Below, piece after piece: positions 47,705 through 56,468 of a stretch of DNA of 64,000 nt (its first letter is position 1; each line of letters opens with the position of its first letter). Where the stretch lies: the NCBI GenBank assembly GCA_021776685.1, contig JAJFFJ010000040.1, positions 115,102 to 179,101 on the forward strand, given 5' to 3'. The position numbers and the translations under genes were made by a program. The DNA is from Alphaproteobacteria bacterium. Lineage in GTDB: Bacteria > Pseudomonadota > Alphaproteobacteria > Bin65. Under the pieces are notes generated by a model, which had not been told where the DNA came from, did no database searches, and saw only the letters and a program-made list of their open reading frames with translations.

Positions 47705-49069
47705 ATGGCAATCCAGACGGTGAACCCCGCGACCGGCGAAATTGTTCAGACATTCGACGAGCTTGACGACGCCGGTATTGAAGCCGTGCTGGCCCGCGCC
47801 GCCGACGTGTTCGAGCGTCATCGCAGGCTCAGTCTCGCCGAGCGCGCCGAGCGCATGAACAAGGCCGCCGACATCCTGGAGCAGGATCAGGACCGCTGGG
47901 GCGCCATGATGACCGAGGAGATGGGCAAGCCACTGAAGGCTGCCGTCGCGGAAGCCGTGAAATGCGCCTGGGTCTGCCGCTACTACGCGGAACATGCCAA
48001 GGCTTTCCTGGCGGACGAGCCAATGGAAAGTGACGCGTCGAACAGTTTCGTGCGCTATTTGCCCATGGGTCCTGTCCTGGCCGTCATGCCCTGGAATTTT
48101 CCCTTCTGGCAGGTTTTACGCTTCGCCGCGCCGGCCCTGATGGCCGGCAATGTGGGGTTGCTGAAGCACGCCTCGAATGTGCCCCAGTCCGCGCTGGCGA
48201 TTGAGGAGATCTTTGATCGCGCCGGATTTGAGAAAGGCACCTTCCAGACCCTTCTGGTGGGTTCGGGCAAGGTGGAAAAGATCCTCAAAGACTCTCGGGT
48301 GAAGGCGGCAACCCTGACTGGATCAGAGGGCGCGGGGGCAGCCGTCGCAGCCACTGCCGGAGAGGAGATCAAACACACCGTGCTGGAACTGGGCGGCAGT
48401 GATCCCTTCATCATCATGCCGTCTGCCGACGTGGACAAGGCCCTGGAAACAGCGGTCATTGCGCGCAACATCAACAACGGCCAGTCCTGTATCGCGGCCA
48501 AGCGCTTCATCGTCCATCAGGATATCTATGACGATTTCGAAGCGCGTTTCGTGGCGAAGTTCGAAAGCGTCACCGTGGGCGATCCCATGAGCGACGATAC
48601 CGATATCGGGCCGCTCGCCATGGCGCAGATCCGGGACGAGATTGACGAGCAGGTCGCCCAGTCGGTTGCCAAAGGCGCACGCAAGCTCACGGGCGCAGAG
48701 GTGATAGACGGGCCAGGTTATTTCTACCGGCCCGGCATTCTGGCGGATATTCCAGAAGATTCGCCCGCCTACTATGACGAGATTTTTGGGCCCGTGGCCC
48801 TGCTGTTCAAGGCCACCGACCTGGACGACGCCATCCGGATCGGCAACGCGACACGGTTCGGTCTGGGCTCATCCGTCTGGACCAATGACGAGGCGGAGAT
48901 CGAAAAGGCCGCAACGGAACTGGACGCAGGCTGCACTTTCGTTAATTCGATGGTCGCTTCCGACCCGCGCCTGCCGTTTGGTGGGGTCAAGGCGTCGGGC
49001 TATGGTCGGGAACTGTCGCGGGATGGTATCCGAGAATTCGTCAACCGCAAGACCATCTCCATCGCCTGA
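47705..49069 (+). CDS. NAD(P)-dependent aldehyde dehydrogenase, succinate-semialdehyde type
   Basis: A 454-residue aldehyde dehydrogenase close to the short SSADH (YneI/Sad) group: ends AIQTVNPATGEIVQTF at the front, PWNFPFWQVLRFAAPALMAG, the catalytic Glu in HTVLELGGSDPFI and the Cys in INNGQSCIAAKRF, and PFGGVKASGYGRELS. The ATG at 47705 has AGGAGAGGG upstream. It is followed at 57 bases by the luciferase-like gene; together with the amidase they look like one operon. Substrate unproven. Confidence 0.9.
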   Translation: MAIQTVNPATGEIVQTFDELDDAGIEAVLARAADVFERHRRLSLAERAERMNKAADILEQDQDRWGAMMTEEMGKPLKAAVAEAVKCAWVCRYYAEHAKAFLADEPMESDASNSFVRYLPMGPVLAVMPWNFPFWQVLRFAAPALMAGNVGLLKHASNVPQSALAIEEIFDRAGFEKGTFQTLLVGSGKVEKILKDSRVKAATLTGSEGAGAAVAATAGEEIKHTVLELGGSDPFIIMPSADVDKALETAVIARNINNGQSCIAAKRFIVHQDIYDDFEARFVAKFESVTVGDPMSDDTDIGPLAMAQIRDEIDEQVAQSVAKGARKLTGAEVIDGPGYFYRPGILADIPEDSPAYYDEIFGPVALLFKATDLDDAIRIGNATRFGLGSSVWTNDEAEIEKAATELDAGCTFVNSMVASDPRLPFGGVKASGYGRELSRDGIREFVNRKTISIA

Positions 49070-49126
49070 CCGCAGGGAAACCGTCGATCTGACACCTGCC
49101 TGCAAGCTGTAAATTTTGGGGGATCC

Positions 49127-50185
49127 ATGAAGTTCGGGCTTTTCTATTTGCCGACCTACCTGCCGGAGGTGCGCGATGTGCACACCCATTACCGCAACAT
49201 CATCGACCAGGTGGTCTATGCGGATGAGATCGGCATCGACTATGCGTGGGTGGTGGAACACCATTTCGTGCGCCACGGCGGCTTCTTCCCCTCAAATTAT
49301 TCCTTCCTGTCCTATCTTGCCGCAAAAACCGAGCGCATCCGGCTTGGCACCGGTGCCACGGTGCTGCCGTTGAATGACCCGGTGCGGGTAGCGGAACAGG
49401 CGGCCATGCTGGACCACCTGTCCGACGGCCGGTTCGATTTTGGCGTCGGCCGCGGCTTTATTCGGGACGAGTTCGACGCCTTTGGCGTCCCCATGGCCGA
49501 GAGCCGGGAGCGGGTGGAAGAAGGTGTCGACCTGATCAAAAAGGCCTGGTCCGAGCCAACCCTCGAGTTCAAGAGCAAGTTCCGGCCAGAGATGTCCGGC
49601 CTGTCTGTGCTGCCGCCGATCTATCAGCAGCCCCACCCGCCCATCTGGGTCGCCTGTTTCCTGTCGCCGGAGAGCTTTGAGTGGACCGCGGAGGAGGGGC
49701 ACAACCTGCTCTATGTGGCCTATCACGTGGATCACGAAGTGGCGGTGGAGCGCATCGGCTGGTATCGCGACCACCTGCCGAAGGTGGGCCGCAAGGTGGA
49801 GGACCAGGAAGTCTGCTGCGTCTACCACGCGCACTTCACCGACAAGACCGACGACAATCATCTGAAGTCGGTTGTCGATGGCCCGATGCTGGAATATGCC
49901 ACGGCTGGGAAGGAAGCCGCGTCGAAACCACCTGACCCCACCGCTTACAAAGGCTACGACCAGCGTGAGCAGGGTCAGAGCGAGTTCGGCTTCAACCAGT
50001 ACTTTCCTAACCGGGTGCTGATGGGCTCGCCGGAGCAGGCGATCGAGCGGATCAAGGTGTTCAAGGAAATCGGCATCACCCAGGTGGCGATGCTGGTAGA
50101 CTTCGGCTCATTGGCGCAGGAAGAAATCATGCGCTCGCTGGAAATTTTCGGGAAAGAAGTGCTGCCACACGTTCGAGACCTCTAG
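49127..50185 (+). CDS. LLM class flavin-dependent oxidoreductase
   Basis: A 352-residue bacterial luciferase-like TIM-barrel protein. Seen: MKFGLFYLPTYLPE, GIDYAWVVEHHFVRHGGFFP, RIRLGTGATVLPLNDPVRVA and GRFDFGVGRGFIRDEFDAFG. Such enzymes use reduced FMN and oxygen on diverse substrates. It sits between an aldehyde dehydrogenase and a nitrilase-family gene with 12 bases to the latter, suggesting oxidation of a nitrogen-containing organic compound. The flavin reductase is not in view. Confidence 0.88.
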   Translation: MKFGLFYLPTYLPEVRDVHTHYRNIIDQVVYADEIGIDYAWVVEHHFVRHGGFFPSNYSFLSYLAAKTERIRLGTGATVLPLNDPVRVAEQAAMLDHLSDGRFDFGVGRGFIRDEFDAFGVPMAESRERVEEGVDLIKKAWSEPTLEFKSKFRPEMSGLSVLPPIYQQPHPPIWVACFLSPESFEWTAEEGHNLLYVAYHVDHEVAVERIGWYRDHLPKVGRKVEDQEVCCVYHAHFTDKTDDNHLKSVVDGPMLEYATAGKEAASKPPDPTAYKGYDQREQGQSEFGFNQYFPNRVLMGSPEQAIERIKVFKEIGITQVAMLVDFGSLAQEEIMRSLEIFGKEVLPHVRDL

Positions 50186-50197
50186 GAGGGGCGTTCC

Positions 50198-51043
50198 ATG
50201 GCTGACAAAGATCAACTGACCCTGTCCGTTCTCCAGTTCACGGCGGTGGACGGTGAGAAGGAAGACACCTTCCGTAAGGTCTCCGATCTGCTGGACATCG
50301 CGGGCGAGCGTGGTTCGGACCTGGTGGTGCTTCCGGAAGTATGGACGGGCCTCGGCTACAGCACGCCCGACGCATACAAGGAGGTGGCGGAGCCGATCCC
50401 GGGGCCGGCGACCGATCTGCTGGCCGAGAAGGCGAAGAAATACGGCATGTATGTTGTCGGCTCGACTTACGAGAAGGGCAACCGCGCCTACTACAACAGC
50501 GCACCGCTGATCGATCCGGAAGGCCAGATCCTCGGCAAATATCACAAGACCCATTTGTTCGACGCGCCCAACCGCACGGACATTCAGGGCGGCATTATGG
50601 AATCCAGCAAGGTGGATGCGGGATCGGAACTGCCGGTCTACGAGACGGATATCGGCAGAATCGGCCTTTCTGTTTGCTCGGACCTGCGCTTCCCCGAAAT
50701 CTATCGGGTGCTGGGTCTGAAAGGCGCGCAGATCATTATCTGCGCCTCCGCCTTCCTCAGCCCAAGGCTGGATCACTGGGAAATTTTCCTGCGCGCACGG
50801 GCTGCGGAGAACCAGTGCTTTGTCGTCGCCTCCGGGCAGTATGGCACCGAGCCGAAGTCCGGAATCAGCTTTGTCGGCCGCAGTATGGTCGTCGATCCCT
50901 GGGGCGTCATCATCGCCCAGGCGCCGGACGATGAGTGCTGCACCACAGTCCATGTGGACCTGAAGCTTATCGACAAGATACGCCACCGGTATCCGCTGAT
51001 GGATCAGCGGCGGCCGGAGCTGTATCAGGAGATTACGGCCTAG
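50198..51043 (+). CDS. carbon-nitrogen hydrolase (nitrilase superfamily)
   Basis: A 281-residue amidase with the Glu-Lys-Cys triad visible: VVLPEVWTG (Glu), GKYHKTHLF (Lys) and SVCSDLRFPEIYR (Cys). The superfamily hydrolyses amides, carbamyl compounds or nitriles; the closest layout is omega-amidase/N-carbamoyl hydrolase. TAGGAGGGG lies 6-14 bases before the ATG. Last gene of the operon; its end overlaps the convergent LysR gene by 4 bases. Confidence 0.9.
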   Translation: MADKDQLTLSVLQFTAVDGEKEDTFRKVSDLLDIAGERGSDLVVLPEVWTGLGYSTPDAYKEVAEPIPGPATDLLAEKAKKYGMYVVGSTYEKGNRAYYNSAPLIDPEGQILGKYHKTHLFDAPNRTDIQGGIMESSKVDAGSELPVYETDIGRIGLSVCSDLRFPEIYRVLGLKGAQIIICASAFLSPRLDHWEIFLRARAAENQCFVVASGQYGTEPKSGISFVGRSMVVDPWGVIIAQAPDDECCTTVHVDLKLIDKIRHRYPLMDQRRPELYQEITA

Positions 51044-51900
51044 GCCGCCTCCGCCTTCAGCACGTCGATCAACGCCGAAATTTTTGGCGACAGCGCCCCT
51101 TTTCGCCAGAACAGGTAGGTACGCAGGATATCCTTGCCCTTGGGCAGCGGATGGACGCTCAGGCGCTTGGCCTCGGGGAAGGTGCCCAGCACGCTCAACG
51201 GCACCATCGCGACCCCCATGCCCACCACCACACAGCCGAGCATGGCGTGGTAGGAGCCCATCTCGATCAGCTTGGTGGGCATCTCTCCCAGCTCGGCGTA
51301 CCAGGCTTCGAGGCGGCGGCGGTTGGGACAGCCGTTCTCGAAGGCGATCATGGTTTCCGGCGCGGGTGCTTTGGCGTTGATCGGTGGATGACCGGCTGCG
51401 GCGACCATCGCGAGCTTTTCTCTGAAGGCGACGATCTTTTCGAAGGGCCCCTCGGGAATGGGCTCCGCGCCAAACGCGGCATCGAGCTCCCCTGCCAGAA
51501 TCCGGGTCGCCATCTCGATGGGGTTGCCGGTGCTCATTTCCAGTTCCACGGCCGGGTGGTCCTGGATGAATTTCGTGAGCGGCCCGGGCAGGCGGACGGA
51601 CGCCGTGCTCTCCATTGAGCCCAGCCGGAAGGGTCCACGGGGCCGCGGGTCGCGCACCGCCTCCCGCGCCTCATCTGCCAGGTCCAGCAATCGGTCGGCA
51701 TAGTCGAGGAGCACCTGGCCGGCGGGTGAGATGTGCAACTTCTTGCCTTCCCGCAGGAACAGCTCAACGCCGAGCTTTTCCTCAAGCTGCTTGACGCGGG
51801 TTGTGATGTTGGACTGCACCCGGTGCAGCTTGTTTGCCGCCTTGGTGATGCCCCCTTCCGATACCACCGCGCGGAAGATTTCCAGGTCGTTCAGGTTCAT
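51040..51900 (-). CDS. LysR family transcriptional regulator
   Basis: A 286-residue regulator: N-terminal winged helix (MNLNDLEIFRAVVSEGGITK, then KLHRVQSNITTRVKQLEEKL) and a C-terminal effector domain of the periplasmic-binding-protein fold (ELDAAFGAEP, GCVVVGMGVAMVPLS). Convergent with the hydrolase operon and divergent from the globin region; the AT-rich 51901-52028 interval is the probable operator. Which neighbour it controls is not clear. Confidence 0.9.
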   Translation of the reverse strand: MNLNDLEIFRAVVSEGGITKAANKLHRVQSNITTRVKQLEEKLGVELFLREGKKLHISPAGQVLLDYADRLLDLADEAREAVRDPRPRGPFRLGSMESTASVRLPGPLTKFIQDHPAVELEMSTGNPIEMATRILAGELDAAFGAEPIPEGPFEKIVAFREKLAMVAAAGHPPINAKAPAPETMIAFENGCPNRRRLEAWYAELGEMPTKLIEMGSYHAMLGCVVVGMGVAMVPLSVLGTFPEAKRLSVHPLPKGKDILRTYLFWRKGALSPKISALIDVLKAEAA

Positions 51901-52028
51901 GGCAGATTCATTATCGTCATCATAAAATGAGAACTAATAAATCTTTATAATTCATTTTTAATGATTGTCTAGAGCGCATACCTTCTCCGCCAGCGAACAA
52001 CATCACGCGGATCAAGACGGAGAACGCC

Positions 52029-52490
52029 ATGCGAATCGAAGATGAGAATTTCTGGCGGGCCATAAGAAACTGGCAGCACGACAACATGGGCCCACTGCCC
52101 CCGGCGGTGGTCCAGCAGGTGCTCGCCCATGGACGCAAGGCGCGAAACGCGGAAGTGCGCCGGCTGCTCTCAGGGTGCGGGTTAGGCCGGACCTTCGAGC
52201 GATTGAAGGGTTGGCTCTTCAACAGATTTCGCGACCAGAACGCCAAGCCCTCAGAAGGTGAAACTTCCGTCGGCACCATCATCACCCGGGACGGCTTGCG
52301 TCCCTTCCACCGGAGAATTGCCCATGACACCCGCACAAAAGGAAACGCTCAGGGAAACCTGGGGAAAGGTCGTTCCCATCGCCGACACAGCGGCGGCAAT
52401 GTTTTACGACCGCCTGTTCGAGATAGATCCGACATTGCGCCGACTGTTCGGCGGAACGGACATGGCGGGCCAGCGAGAAAAGCTCGTTGA
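52029..52490 (+). CDS. hypothetical protein overlapping the globin gene
   Basis: A 153-codon frame with GGAG 9 bases before the ATG. Its first 95 residues (WRAIRNWQHDNMGPLPPAVV, ARNAEVRRLLSGCGLG) look protein-like, Arg-rich and helical; the remainder overlaps the globin gene by 167 bases in another frame and reads like shadow sequence (repetitive Arg/Gly/His). Either a true gene with a long overlap, or a short gene that once ended earlier and lost its stop. I do not recognise it. Confidence 0.35.
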   Translation: MRIEDENFWRAIRNWQHDNMGPLPPAVVQQVLAHGRKARNAEVRRLLSGCGLGRTFERLKGWLFNRFRDQNAKPSEGETSVGTIITRDGLRPFHRRIAHDTRTKGNAQGNLGKGRSHRRHSGGNVLRPPVRDRSDIAPTVRRNGHGGPARKAR

Positions 52491-52752
52491 AGCGTTGTCA
52501 CTGGTTCTCGAAAATCTTGATGATCTTGAAGCCCTGGTTCCCACGCTGGAAGATCTTGGCTGCCGTCATGTGGCCTACGGAGTGAAGACTGGTCATTACG
52601 AAACGGTAGGTGAAGCCCTGCTTTGGACGCTCGAGCAGGGCTTGGGAGAAACCTGGTCGCCGACTGCTGCAGACGCTTGGGCTCTTGCCTATGGGTTTGT
52701 CGCCGGCGCCATGCAGCGCGGTGCTGCAACGGCGAACGCCATTGCCGCCTGA
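52324..52752 (+). CDS. single-domain bacterial globin
   Basis: A 142-residue haem protein of the three-over-three globin class related to Vitreoscilla haemoglobin and the haem domain of flavohaemoglobins. Seen: FYDRLFEIDPTLRRLFGG (helix B-C with the CD1 Phe region), Gln in the distal position (MAGQREKLVEAL), and the proximal His in LGCRHVAYGVKTGHY. No reductase domain follows. It may bind oxygen or detoxify NO. ATG at 52324. Confidence 0.88.
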   Translation: MTPAQKETLRETWGKVVPIADTAAAMFYDRLFEIDPTLRRLFGGTDMAGQREKLVEALSLVLENLDDLEALVPTLEDLGCRHVAYGVKTGHYETVGEALLWTLEQGLGETWSPTAADAWALAYGFVAGAMQRGAATANAIAA

Positions 52753-52870
52753 GCGAGCAGGCAGGACCGGCGCCAATTGCCTTTCTACTTGTCCCGGGTC
52801 ATGTTCCTGCAATTGGGAAGCCTCCATATCGGACATCCCGATCTGAACTTTTGCGCCGAATGGAGCGCCC

Positions 52871-54079
52871 ATGCTGCACCCCCGTTCGCCCGGCGTTGCG
52901 GCCCTGGTCCTGATGCTGGTGATCATGCCGGTTGTGGCCATGGACCTGCAATTCGCCGCCATGCCCGCCATCGGCCACGCCCTCGACGCGCCGATTTCGG
53001 CGGTGGGGGTGACGCTGTCCGCCTTTGCCGGTGTTTTTGGTGTGCTTCAGCTCTTCTATGGGCCGGTTTCCGACCGGCTTGGGCGCAAAAATCTTATCGT
53101 TGGTGGCATGGTCCTCTTCGGCCTCGCCAGCATCGGCGCCTTCCTGTCCACGTCGATTGAAATGCTGACGGTGATGCGGGTGCTGCAGGCGGTGGGGGTT
53201 TGCGCCGGACCGGTGCTGGGTCGTGCCGTGATCCGCGATGTCCATGGCTCCCAGGGTGCGGCGCGCATGTTGGGCTATGTGATGGGCGGATTCGGGATCG
53301 TCGCGATTACAGGGCCGTTTCTCGGCGGTGTTCTGGTGGATACGTTCGATTGGCGGGCGCCCTTCGTCGCCATGGCTGGAATTGGGTTTGCCGCGGCGCT
53401 TCTGTGCGGGCTGTTGCTGCCGGAAACACGGCCAGCGACCGATGGCGGCGCGCGGCCCGGCCTGGGCGCACACCTGCGCACCTTCGCCGTGCTGCTGCGC
53501 ACCCGGCCCGTGCTCGTGTTCATGCTCACGGGCGGTTTGATGCAGGGGGCGATGTTCGCCTGGATGGCCGGTTCGTCCTTCATCCTGATTAATGTGTTTG
53601 GCTATTCCGGCACGACCTATGGATTGATCCTGCCGGTGACCGTATTGGGTTTCACCCTTGCCTCCTTTGCAGGTGGAAAGCTGGCCGGCAAAGTTTCTTT
53701 GCATCGCCTGATCGTGCCCGGTTTGCTCCTGGCTGCTGTCTCAGCACTGGTCGCTGTTGGGCTTGCCCTGGCCGGCGTCAACGCACTATGGGCGGTTCTG
53801 GTTCCGATGATCGGTGTGGCGATCGGGCATGGCTTCACACTCGCGTCCAGCGCCGCGGGCGCAATGGCGCGCTATCCCCAGCACGCGGGCGCGGCCTCTG
53901 CGTTGGCGGGCTTTTTTCAGTATGCGGGTGTGATGGGATCAGTCGCACTGATCGGGCTGTTCTTTGATGGCACCGCCTTGCCGGTGCTTATGGTGATTGG
54001 CGCCTTCGCAGTTACGGCGGCCCTTGTCTTCATATCCAACCTGCGGGCGTTCTCGGAAACGGAGGCTGGCGCTGCGTGA
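52871..54079 (+). CDS. MFS drug-resistance transporter, Bcr/CflA type
   Basis: A 402-residue 12-helix exporter. Seen: the motif-A loop GPVSDRLGRKNLIVGGMVLF and the motif-C-like GFGIVAITGPFLGGVLVDTF, typical of proton-driven multidrug exporters with a MDLQFAAMPAIGHAL first helix as in Bcr/CmlA proteins. Substrate unknown. It lies upstream of the TetR gene on the same strand with 140 bases between. Confidence 0.9.
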   Translation: MLHPRSPGVAALVLMLVIMPVVAMDLQFAAMPAIGHALDAPISAVGVTLSAFAGVFGVLQLFYGPVSDRLGRKNLIVGGMVLFGLASIGAFLSTSIEMLTVMRVLQAVGVCAGPVLGRAVIRDVHGSQGAARMLGYVMGGFGIVAITGPFLGGVLVDTFDWRAPFVAMAGIGFAAALLCGLLLPETRPATDGGARPGLGAHLRTFAVLLRTRPVLVFMLTGGLMQGAMFAWMAGSSFILINVFGYSGTTYGLILPVTVLGFTLASFAGGKLAGKVSLHRLIVPGLLLAAVSALVAVGLALAGVNALWAVLVPMIGVAIGHGFTLASSAAGAMARYPQHAGAASALAGFFQYAGVMGSVALIGLFFDGTALPVLMVIGAFAVTAALVFISNLRAFSETEAGAA

Positions 54080-54203
54080 GCCAGTTGAGCGTGAACGCCG
54101 CCGCGCTGTGCATTTGCTGCCTCACCGGTTCCCGATGTCGATCCACTCCTTCGGCCCACTTCTTCGGCCCACTAATCAATCGGCTCTTTAAAAATCTACG
54201 GGG

Positions 54204-54224
54204 AATGTTAAATGTATTTACATG
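54204..54224. promoter_or_regulatory. TetR operator 1, overlapping the regulator start
   Basis: AATGTTAA-ATGTA-TTTACATG is an 8-5-8 inverted repeat matching the perfect one at 54918-54938 with two mismatches. It covers the ATG of the TetR gene (54222), so binding would block its own expression. Confidence 0.6.
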
Positions 54225-54878
54225 AGATATTCCCGGCACGGCAAACGGCATAGCGCCCGGAGTCCTGGGTCCGGCCGACGCGGCTATCACCACGGCAACC
54301 TGAAGGAAGCTCTGGTGATGGCGGCCCGGCAACTGATCCTCGACAAGGGCCCGCACGGCTTTTCCCTGATTGAGGCAGCCCGCCTGGCGGAGGTCAGCCC
54401 GGCCGCCCCCTATCGCCATTTCAAGGACAAGGATGCGCTGTTGGCAGAAGTGGCCCGGCGCGGCTTCGAGGCGTTTGCTGACGCTCTGGTCGCGGCCTGG
54501 CGCGATGGCCAGCCCGACGCCGTTGCCGCGATGCAGCGCCTGGGCGAGGCTTATCTGGAGTTCGCCCGCACCCAGCGCCCGTCGTACACCGCTATGTTCG
54601 AGGCCGGAGTGGATACGGCCGGCGACAAGGATCTGGCAGCGGCGGCTGACCGGGCCTATCAGGCGATGGCTCGCGTCTCCGAAAGTTTTGCCGGATCTGA
54701 CGTTAACGCCGGGGGTGCAACACCCGAAGAGATTTTCTTCCATATATGGTCGCTCGCCCACGGCGCCGCCACGCTCACCTCCGACGTTGCACGGGAGGGG
54801 GTAATCAGCCGCGACCGCGCGGAGGAAATGCTGGCCACCGGCGTTGAAACATACCTTCGGGGCCTGCAAACCCCCTGA
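54222..54878 (+). CDS. TetR/AcrR family transcriptional regulator
   Basis: A 218-residue repressor. The N-terminal helix-turn-helix is seen in HGNLKEALVMAARQLILDKG and IEAARLAEVSPAAPYRHFKD; the C-terminal ligand domain resembles the WHG group (EIFFHIWSLAHGAATL). No ribosome site precedes the ATG at 54222, which lies within operator 1. Two matching operators flank the gene, so it likely represses itself and the DUF2852 gene. It follows the MFS gene, a possible third target. Confidence 0.88.
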   Translation: MRYSRHGKRHSARSPGSGRRGYHHGNLKEALVMAARQLILDKGPHGFSLIEAARLAEVSPAAPYRHFKDKDALLAEVARRGFEAFADALVAAWRDGQPDAVAAMQRLGEAYLEFARTQRPSYTAMFEAGVDTAGDKDLAAAADRAYQAMARVSESFAGSDVNAGGATPEEIFFHIWSLAHGAATLTSDVAREGVISRDRAEEMLATGVETYLRGLQTP

Positions 54879-54917
54879 AAACACGGGAATTCGCGCGAAG
54901 TTTGCGTTTCGAAAAAT

Positions 54918-54938
54918 AATGTAAAATATATTTACATT
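54918..54938. promoter_or_regulatory. TetR operator 2, upstream of the DUF2852 gene
   Basis: AATGTAAA-ATATA-TTTACATT is a perfect 8-5-8 inverted repeat between the TetR gene end (54878) and the DUF2852 gene start (55009), in a short AT-rich stretch. Same architecture as operator 1. Confidence 0.7.
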
Positions 54939-55008
54939 AGACCTTGAACCGGCTACACCAATCCCCACCTATGTAAAGACAATTAACATTGCCGAGAGGA
55001 GCGCAAAC

Positions 55009-55395
55009 ATGAACGCGGCTGCTGTATCAGAAGACAGAGGTCGGATGAATCTACCGAAGCCGGTGTGGATCGCTTTGGTGGTCCTGGGGTTCATCGCCTT
55101 CTGGCCAATAGGCCTGGCGATCCTTGGTTATCTTTGGTGGAGCGGAAAGTTGGGACACATGATGAGCTGTCGGAAAGGCGATATTTCACAGTGGAAGAAA
55201 TGGCCGGAGCGGGCCCGCGGCACCGGTAACGCCGCCTTCGACGAATATCGCGAGGAAACCATGCGCCGGCTGGACGAGGAAGCGGAAGGTTTCCGCATGT
55301 TCCGCGACCGTCTGCGCCGCGCAAAAGATCAGCGCGAGTTTGACCAGTTCATGTCGGAGAGCAACGGCTACAAGCCGCAGCCGACGACGGACTGA
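55009..55395 (+). CDS. DUF2852 membrane protein
   Basis: A 128-residue protein: one membrane helix (IALVVLGFIAFWPIGLAILG followed by YLWWSG) and a charged cytoplasmic tail with the DUF2852 pattern FDEYREETMRRLDEEAEGF and DRLRRAKDQREFDQFM. Function unknown. GAGAGGAG lies upstream of the ATG. A TetR operator sits 70-90 bases before it, so its expression is probably induced; a GC hairpin follows at 55423-55443. Confidence 0.88.
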   Translation: MNAAAVSEDRGRMNLPKPVWIALVVLGFIAFWPIGLAILGYLWWSGKLGHMMSCRKGDISQWKKWPERARGTGNAAFDEYREETMRRLDEEAEGFRMFRDRLRRAKDQREFDQFMSESNGYKPQPTTD

Positions 55396-55422
55396 CACTT
55401 TCCGCACTGACCGGAATGGATG

Positions 55423-55443
55423 CCGGACCCTGTTGGGGTCCGG
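55423..55443 (+). terminator. hairpin after the DUF2852 gene
   Basis: CCGGACCC (55423-55430), a 5-base loop TGTTG, GGGTCCGG (55436-55443), then TATTTCCATTTG. The stem is strong but the T-run is interrupted. Confidence 0.6.
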
Positions 55444-55533
55444 TATTTCCATTTGTGCATATTTTTCCATTTGAGTGCCCGCGTCTTAATCGGGTTTTGA
55501 CCTGACGCGTCACGGGCGTACATTCATTCCAAG

Positions 55534-56454
55534 ATGGCCTCTCAATCACTCTCACGGGATGAACAGACGCGGCTGAAGAAGCTCGCGACCTACGCCTCTG
55601 TGACCGTGGCCATGATTCTGATCGTGGCCAAGCTCGGGGCGTGGTGGCTGACCGACTCGGTCGCCGTGCTGTCATCACTTGCCGATTCCCTGCTCGATGC
55701 AGTCGCATCCATCGTGACCCTTATGGCAGTGCGCTTTGCCGTGGAACCGGCGGACCGGGAACATCGCTTCGGCCATGGCAAGGCAGAGGCGCTTGCTGGC
55801 CTGGGTCAGGCTGCCTTCATCGCCGGTTCCGGCTGTCTGTTGCTCATCGAGTCGGTTCGCCGGCTGATCGAGCCACGGCCCGTGCGCGAGGAATGGGTCG
55901 GCATTGCGGTGATGGGCTTCTCCATCCTGCTGACGCTGGTGCTCGTTATTGGGCAGCGTTACGTGATCCGCCGCACCGGGTCGATCGCAGTCAGCGGCGA
56001 TGCGCTTCACTATGAAGGCGATCTGCTGATCAACGGGGCGGTCGCTGTCTCGCTGCTGGCGCACTGGTTTTGGGGCTGGCAGATTCTGGATCCGATCTTT
56101 GCCGTGGCCATCGTCGCCTATCTGTTGTGGAACGCCTTTCGCATCAGCAGCCAGTCCATGAGCATGCTGATGGACCGCGAACTGCCGGAAGACGAGCGCG
56201 TGCGCATCAAGGACATCGTGATGGCCCATCCCCAGGCGCGGGACTTTCACGATCTGCGGTCGCGGCGATCCGGAGCTGATACCTTCATCCAGTTCCACCT
56301 TGAACTGGATCCGGAGATGACCCTGTTTACCGCCCATGAGATTGCCGACGAGGTGGAGGCCAGCATTCTGGTGGAGTTTCCGAACGCGGAAGTGATTATT
56401 CACCAGGATCCGGCGGGACTTGAGGAAGACCACACAGTCCCGGCCGTGGGGTAG
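55534..56454 (+). CDS. CDF cation efflux transporter, FieF-like
   Basis: A 306-residue cation diffusion facilitator exporting divalent metals (Fe, Zn, Mn or Co). Six helices are seen, with metal-site motifs SVAVLSSLADSLLDAVASIV (LADSLLD) and DALHYEGDLLING, and a C-terminal cytoplasmic domain (HPQARDFHDLRSRRSGADTF and IHQDP end). The FieF-like HFGHGKAEALAGL loop is present (RFGHGKAEAL). A promoter-like TTGACC/TACATT just before the ATG suggests a leaderless mRNA. Confidence 0.92.
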   Translation: MASQSLSRDEQTRLKKLATYASVTVAMILIVAKLGAWWLTDSVAVLSSLADSLLDAVASIVTLMAVRFAVEPADREHRFGHGKAEALAGLGQAAFIAGSGCLLLIESVRRLIEPRPVREEWVGIAVMGFSILLTLVLVIGQRYVIRRTGSIAVSGDALHYEGDLLINGAVAVSLLAHWFWGWQILDPIFAVAIVAYLLWNAFRISSQSMSMLMDRELPEDERVRIKDIVMAHPQARDFHDLRSRRSGADTFIQFHLELDPEMTLFTAHEIADEVEASILVEFPNAEVIIHQDPAGLEEDHTVPAVG

Positions 56455-56468
56455 GCGGCCGGCGGGCG

